Source of the DNA: Aphrocallistes beatrix
Lineage: Eukaryota > Porifera > Hexactinellida > Sceptrulophora > Aphrocallistidae
DNA length: 64,000 nucleotides
Assembly (NCBI GenBank): GCA_963281255.1
Contig: OY725493.1
Span: 5,218,347 to 5,282,346, forward strand
Direction of reading: 5' to 3'
Positions 61,901-64,000 of the stretch are shown here, piece after piece. A model generated the notes under the pieces. It was not told the DNA's origin, made no database searches, and saw only the letters and a list, made by a program, of their open reading frames with translations. Both the position numbers and the translations under genes were made by a program. Position 1 is the first letter of the stretch. Each line of letters starts with the position of its first letter.

Positions 61901-64000
61901 GATCTGAGGCATTTTCTGGTCCCTGTGGGGGGGTACAGTGACATTTTGAGGTAGGAATGTTGCCAAATGAGAGCGAAGCTAGGCATTTTATGGCGGAAAC
62001 CTTGTTATAAGAGCAAAGTGAAAGGAAGCCTTTTGAGTGAGGAACAAATTGAAATTGAAAGTGATCTGAGGCATTTTCTGGTCCCTGTGGGGGGGTACAG
62101 TGACATTTTGAGGTAGGAATGTTGCCAAATGAGAGCGAAGCTAGGCATTTTATGGCGGAAACCTTGTTATAAGAGCAAAGTGAAAGGAAGCCTTTTGAGT
62201 GAGGAACAAATTGAAATTGAAAGTGATCTGAGGCATTTTCTGGTCCCTGTGGGGGGGTACAGTGACATTTTGAGGTAGGAATGTTGCCAAATGAGAGCGA
62301 AGCTAGGCATTTTATGGCGGAAACCTTGTTATAAGAGCAAAGTGAAAGGAAGCCTTTTGAGTGAGGAACAAATTGAAATTGAAAGTGATCTGAGGCATTT
62401 TCTGGTCCCTGTGGGGGGGTACAGTGACATTTTGAGGTAGGAATGTTGCCAAATGAGAGCGAAGCTAGGCATTTTATGGCGGAAACCTTGTTATAAGAGC
62501 AAAGTGAAAGGAAGCCTTTTGAGTGAGGAACAAATTGAAATTGAAAGTGATCTGAGGCATTTTCTGGTCCCTGTGGGGGGGTACAGTGACATTTTGAGGT
62601 AGGAATGTTGCCAAATGAGAGCGAAGCTAGGCATTTTATGGCGGAAACCTTGTTATAAGAGCAAAGTGAAAGGAAGCCTTTTGAGTGAGGAACAAATTGA
62701 AATTGAAAGTGATCTGAGGCATTTTCTGGTCCCTGTGGGGGGGTACAGTGACATTTTGAGGTAGGAATGTTGCCAAATGAGAGCGAAGCTAGGCATTTTA
62801 TGGCGGAAACCTTGTTATAAGAGCAAAGTGAAAGGAAGCCTTTTGAGTGAGGAACAAATTGAAATTGAAAGTGATCTGAGGCATTTTCTGGTCCCTGTGG
62901 GGGGGTACAGTGACATTTTGAGGTAGGAATGTTGCCAAATGAGAGCGAAGCTAGGCATTTTATGGCGGAAACCTTGTTATAAGAGCAAAGTGAAAGGAAG
63001 CCTTTTGAGTGAGGAACAAATTGAAATTGAAAGTGATCTGAGGCATTTTCTGGTCCCTGTGGGGGGGTACAGTGACATTTTGAGGTAGGAATGTTGCCAA
63101 ATGAGAGCGAAGCTAGGCATTTTATGGCGGAAACCTTGTTATAAGAGCAAAGTGAAAGGAAGCCTTTTGAGTGAGGAACAAATTGAAATTGAAAGTGATC
63201 TGAGGCATTTTCTGGTCCCTGTGGGGGGGTACAGTGACATTTTGAGGTAGGAATGTTGCCAAATGAGAGCGAAGCTAGGCATTTTATGGCGGAAACCTTG
63301 TTATAAGAGCAAAGTGAAAGGAAGCCTTTTGAGTGAGGAACAAATTGAAATTGAAAGTGATCTGAGGCATTTTCTGGTCCCTGTGGGGGGGTACAGTGAC
63401 ATTTTGAGGTAGGAATGTTGCCAAATGAGAGCGAAGCTAGGCATTTTATGGCGGAAACCTTGTTATAAGAGCAAAGTGAAAGGAAGCCTTTTGAGTGAGG
63501 AACAAATTGAAATTGAAAGTGATCTGAGGCATTTTCTGGTCCCTGTGGGGGGGTACAGTGACATTTTGAGGTAGGAATGTTGCCAAATGAGAGCGAAGCT
63601 AGGCATTTTATGGCGGAAACCTTGTTATAAGAGCAAAGTGAAAGGAAGCCTTTTGAGTGAGGAACAAATTGAAATTGAAAGTGATCTGAGGCATTTTCTG
63701 GTCCCTGTGGGGGGGTACAGTGACATTTTGAGGTAGGAATGTTGCCAAATGAGAGCGAAGCTAGGCATTTTATGGCGGAAACCTTGTTATAAGAGCAAAG
63801 TGAAAGGAAGCCTTTTGAGTGAGGAACAAATTGAAATTGAAAGTGATCTGAGGCATTTTCTGGTCCCTGTGGGGGGGTACAGTGACATTTTGAGGTAGGA
63901 ATGTTGCCAAATGAGAGCGAAGCTAGGCATTTTATGGCGGAAACCTTGTTATAAGAGCAAAGTGAAAGGAAGCCTTTTGAGTGAGGAACAAATTGAAATT
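55962..64000. repeat. 162-bp satellite DNA array, open at the window end
   Basis: About 49.6 head-to-tail units of 162 bp (core ATTTTCTGGTCCCTGTGGGG), running off the window. Units are nearly identical: I noticed only single-base variants, for example TAGCG for GAGCG at about 56301 and AATTCAAAG for AATTGAAAG at 57845. Each unit has a run of seven G and AT-rich GAAATTGAAAG motifs. No gene in it. Unit length near nucleosome size and the high uniformity are typical of centromeric or other heterochromatic satellites; location is inferred. Confidence 0.97.

Noticed and set aside
1-64000. tRNA, rRNA and CRISPR searches by eye
   Set aside because: No convincing tRNA B-box with a cloverleaf partner, no rRNA-like stretch, and the tandem arrays have no spacers between repeats, so they are not CRISPR arrays.

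Overview
The window comes from an animal nuclear genome. The gene set is metazoan: transglutaminase, a TRAF-family adaptor, a Maf-like bZIP, Dixin, a CRTC coactivator and Rap1, next to general eukaryotic genes (TFIIB, EMC1, site-2 protease, CAPZB, NAF1, RECQL, OLA1, DSCC1, SRSF1). The genome is compact and very poor in introns: proteins of 400-950 residues (EMC1, XPR1, Dixin, RECQL, CRTC) each lie in one uninterrupted frame. The introns I could place with some confidence are mostly 60-150 bp GT-AG introns, with one of 276 bp. Coding DNA is clearly GC-richer than the AT-rich spacers. I cannot name the species. A small-genome lineage with heavy intron loss is likely, and glass sponges or another miniaturised animal would fit, but this is only a guess.

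Layout. 0.4-10.7 kb: a ubiquitin-like protein, transglutaminase (-), a tiny Maf-like bZIP, a small hypothetical gene and a TRAF-like protein. 10.7-12.3 kb: a spacer with two non-autonomous DNA transposons. 12.3-25 kb: a minus-strand block of EMC1, MBTPS2, TFIIB, NABP/SOSS-B and Dixin. 25.4-38.5 kb: a plus-strand block of SLC37, XPR1, CAPZB, NAF1, RECQL, a TLC-like membrane protein and LRRC56, with one small two-exon gene on the minus strand between SLC37 and XPR1. 38.8-49.8 kb: Rap1 (-), SRSF1, DSCC1, OLA1, CRTC and a four-exon ankyrin-repeat gene.

After 49.9 kb recognisable genes stop. A series of unrelated tandem arrays follows: a 48-bp minisatellite with a 13-unit higher-order repeat, a 34/68-bp array, a 24-bp array and a 33-bp array. 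From 55.6 kb to the end of the window there is a 162-bp satellite, about 49.6 nearly identical copies, with two diverged 201-bp units at its edge. This looks like the passage from a gene-rich arm into constitutive heterochromatin (pericentromeric, subtelomeric or a knob).

The genes do not form one pathway. Small functional links exist: EMC1 and MBTPS2 are both membrane-protein handling factors of the ER/Golgi; RECQL, DSCC1 and NABP act on replication and DNA repair; TFIIB, CRTC, NAF1 and SRSF1 act in transcription and RNA processing. No defence, virus-derived or toxin system was recognised. The most unusual items are the two organised repeat arrays, the 32-heptad tail of NAF1, a ubiquitin-like protein ending in a CVCC prenylation-type motif, a Maf-like bZIP without the invariant DNA-contacting asparagine, and a small two-exon gene of unknown family.
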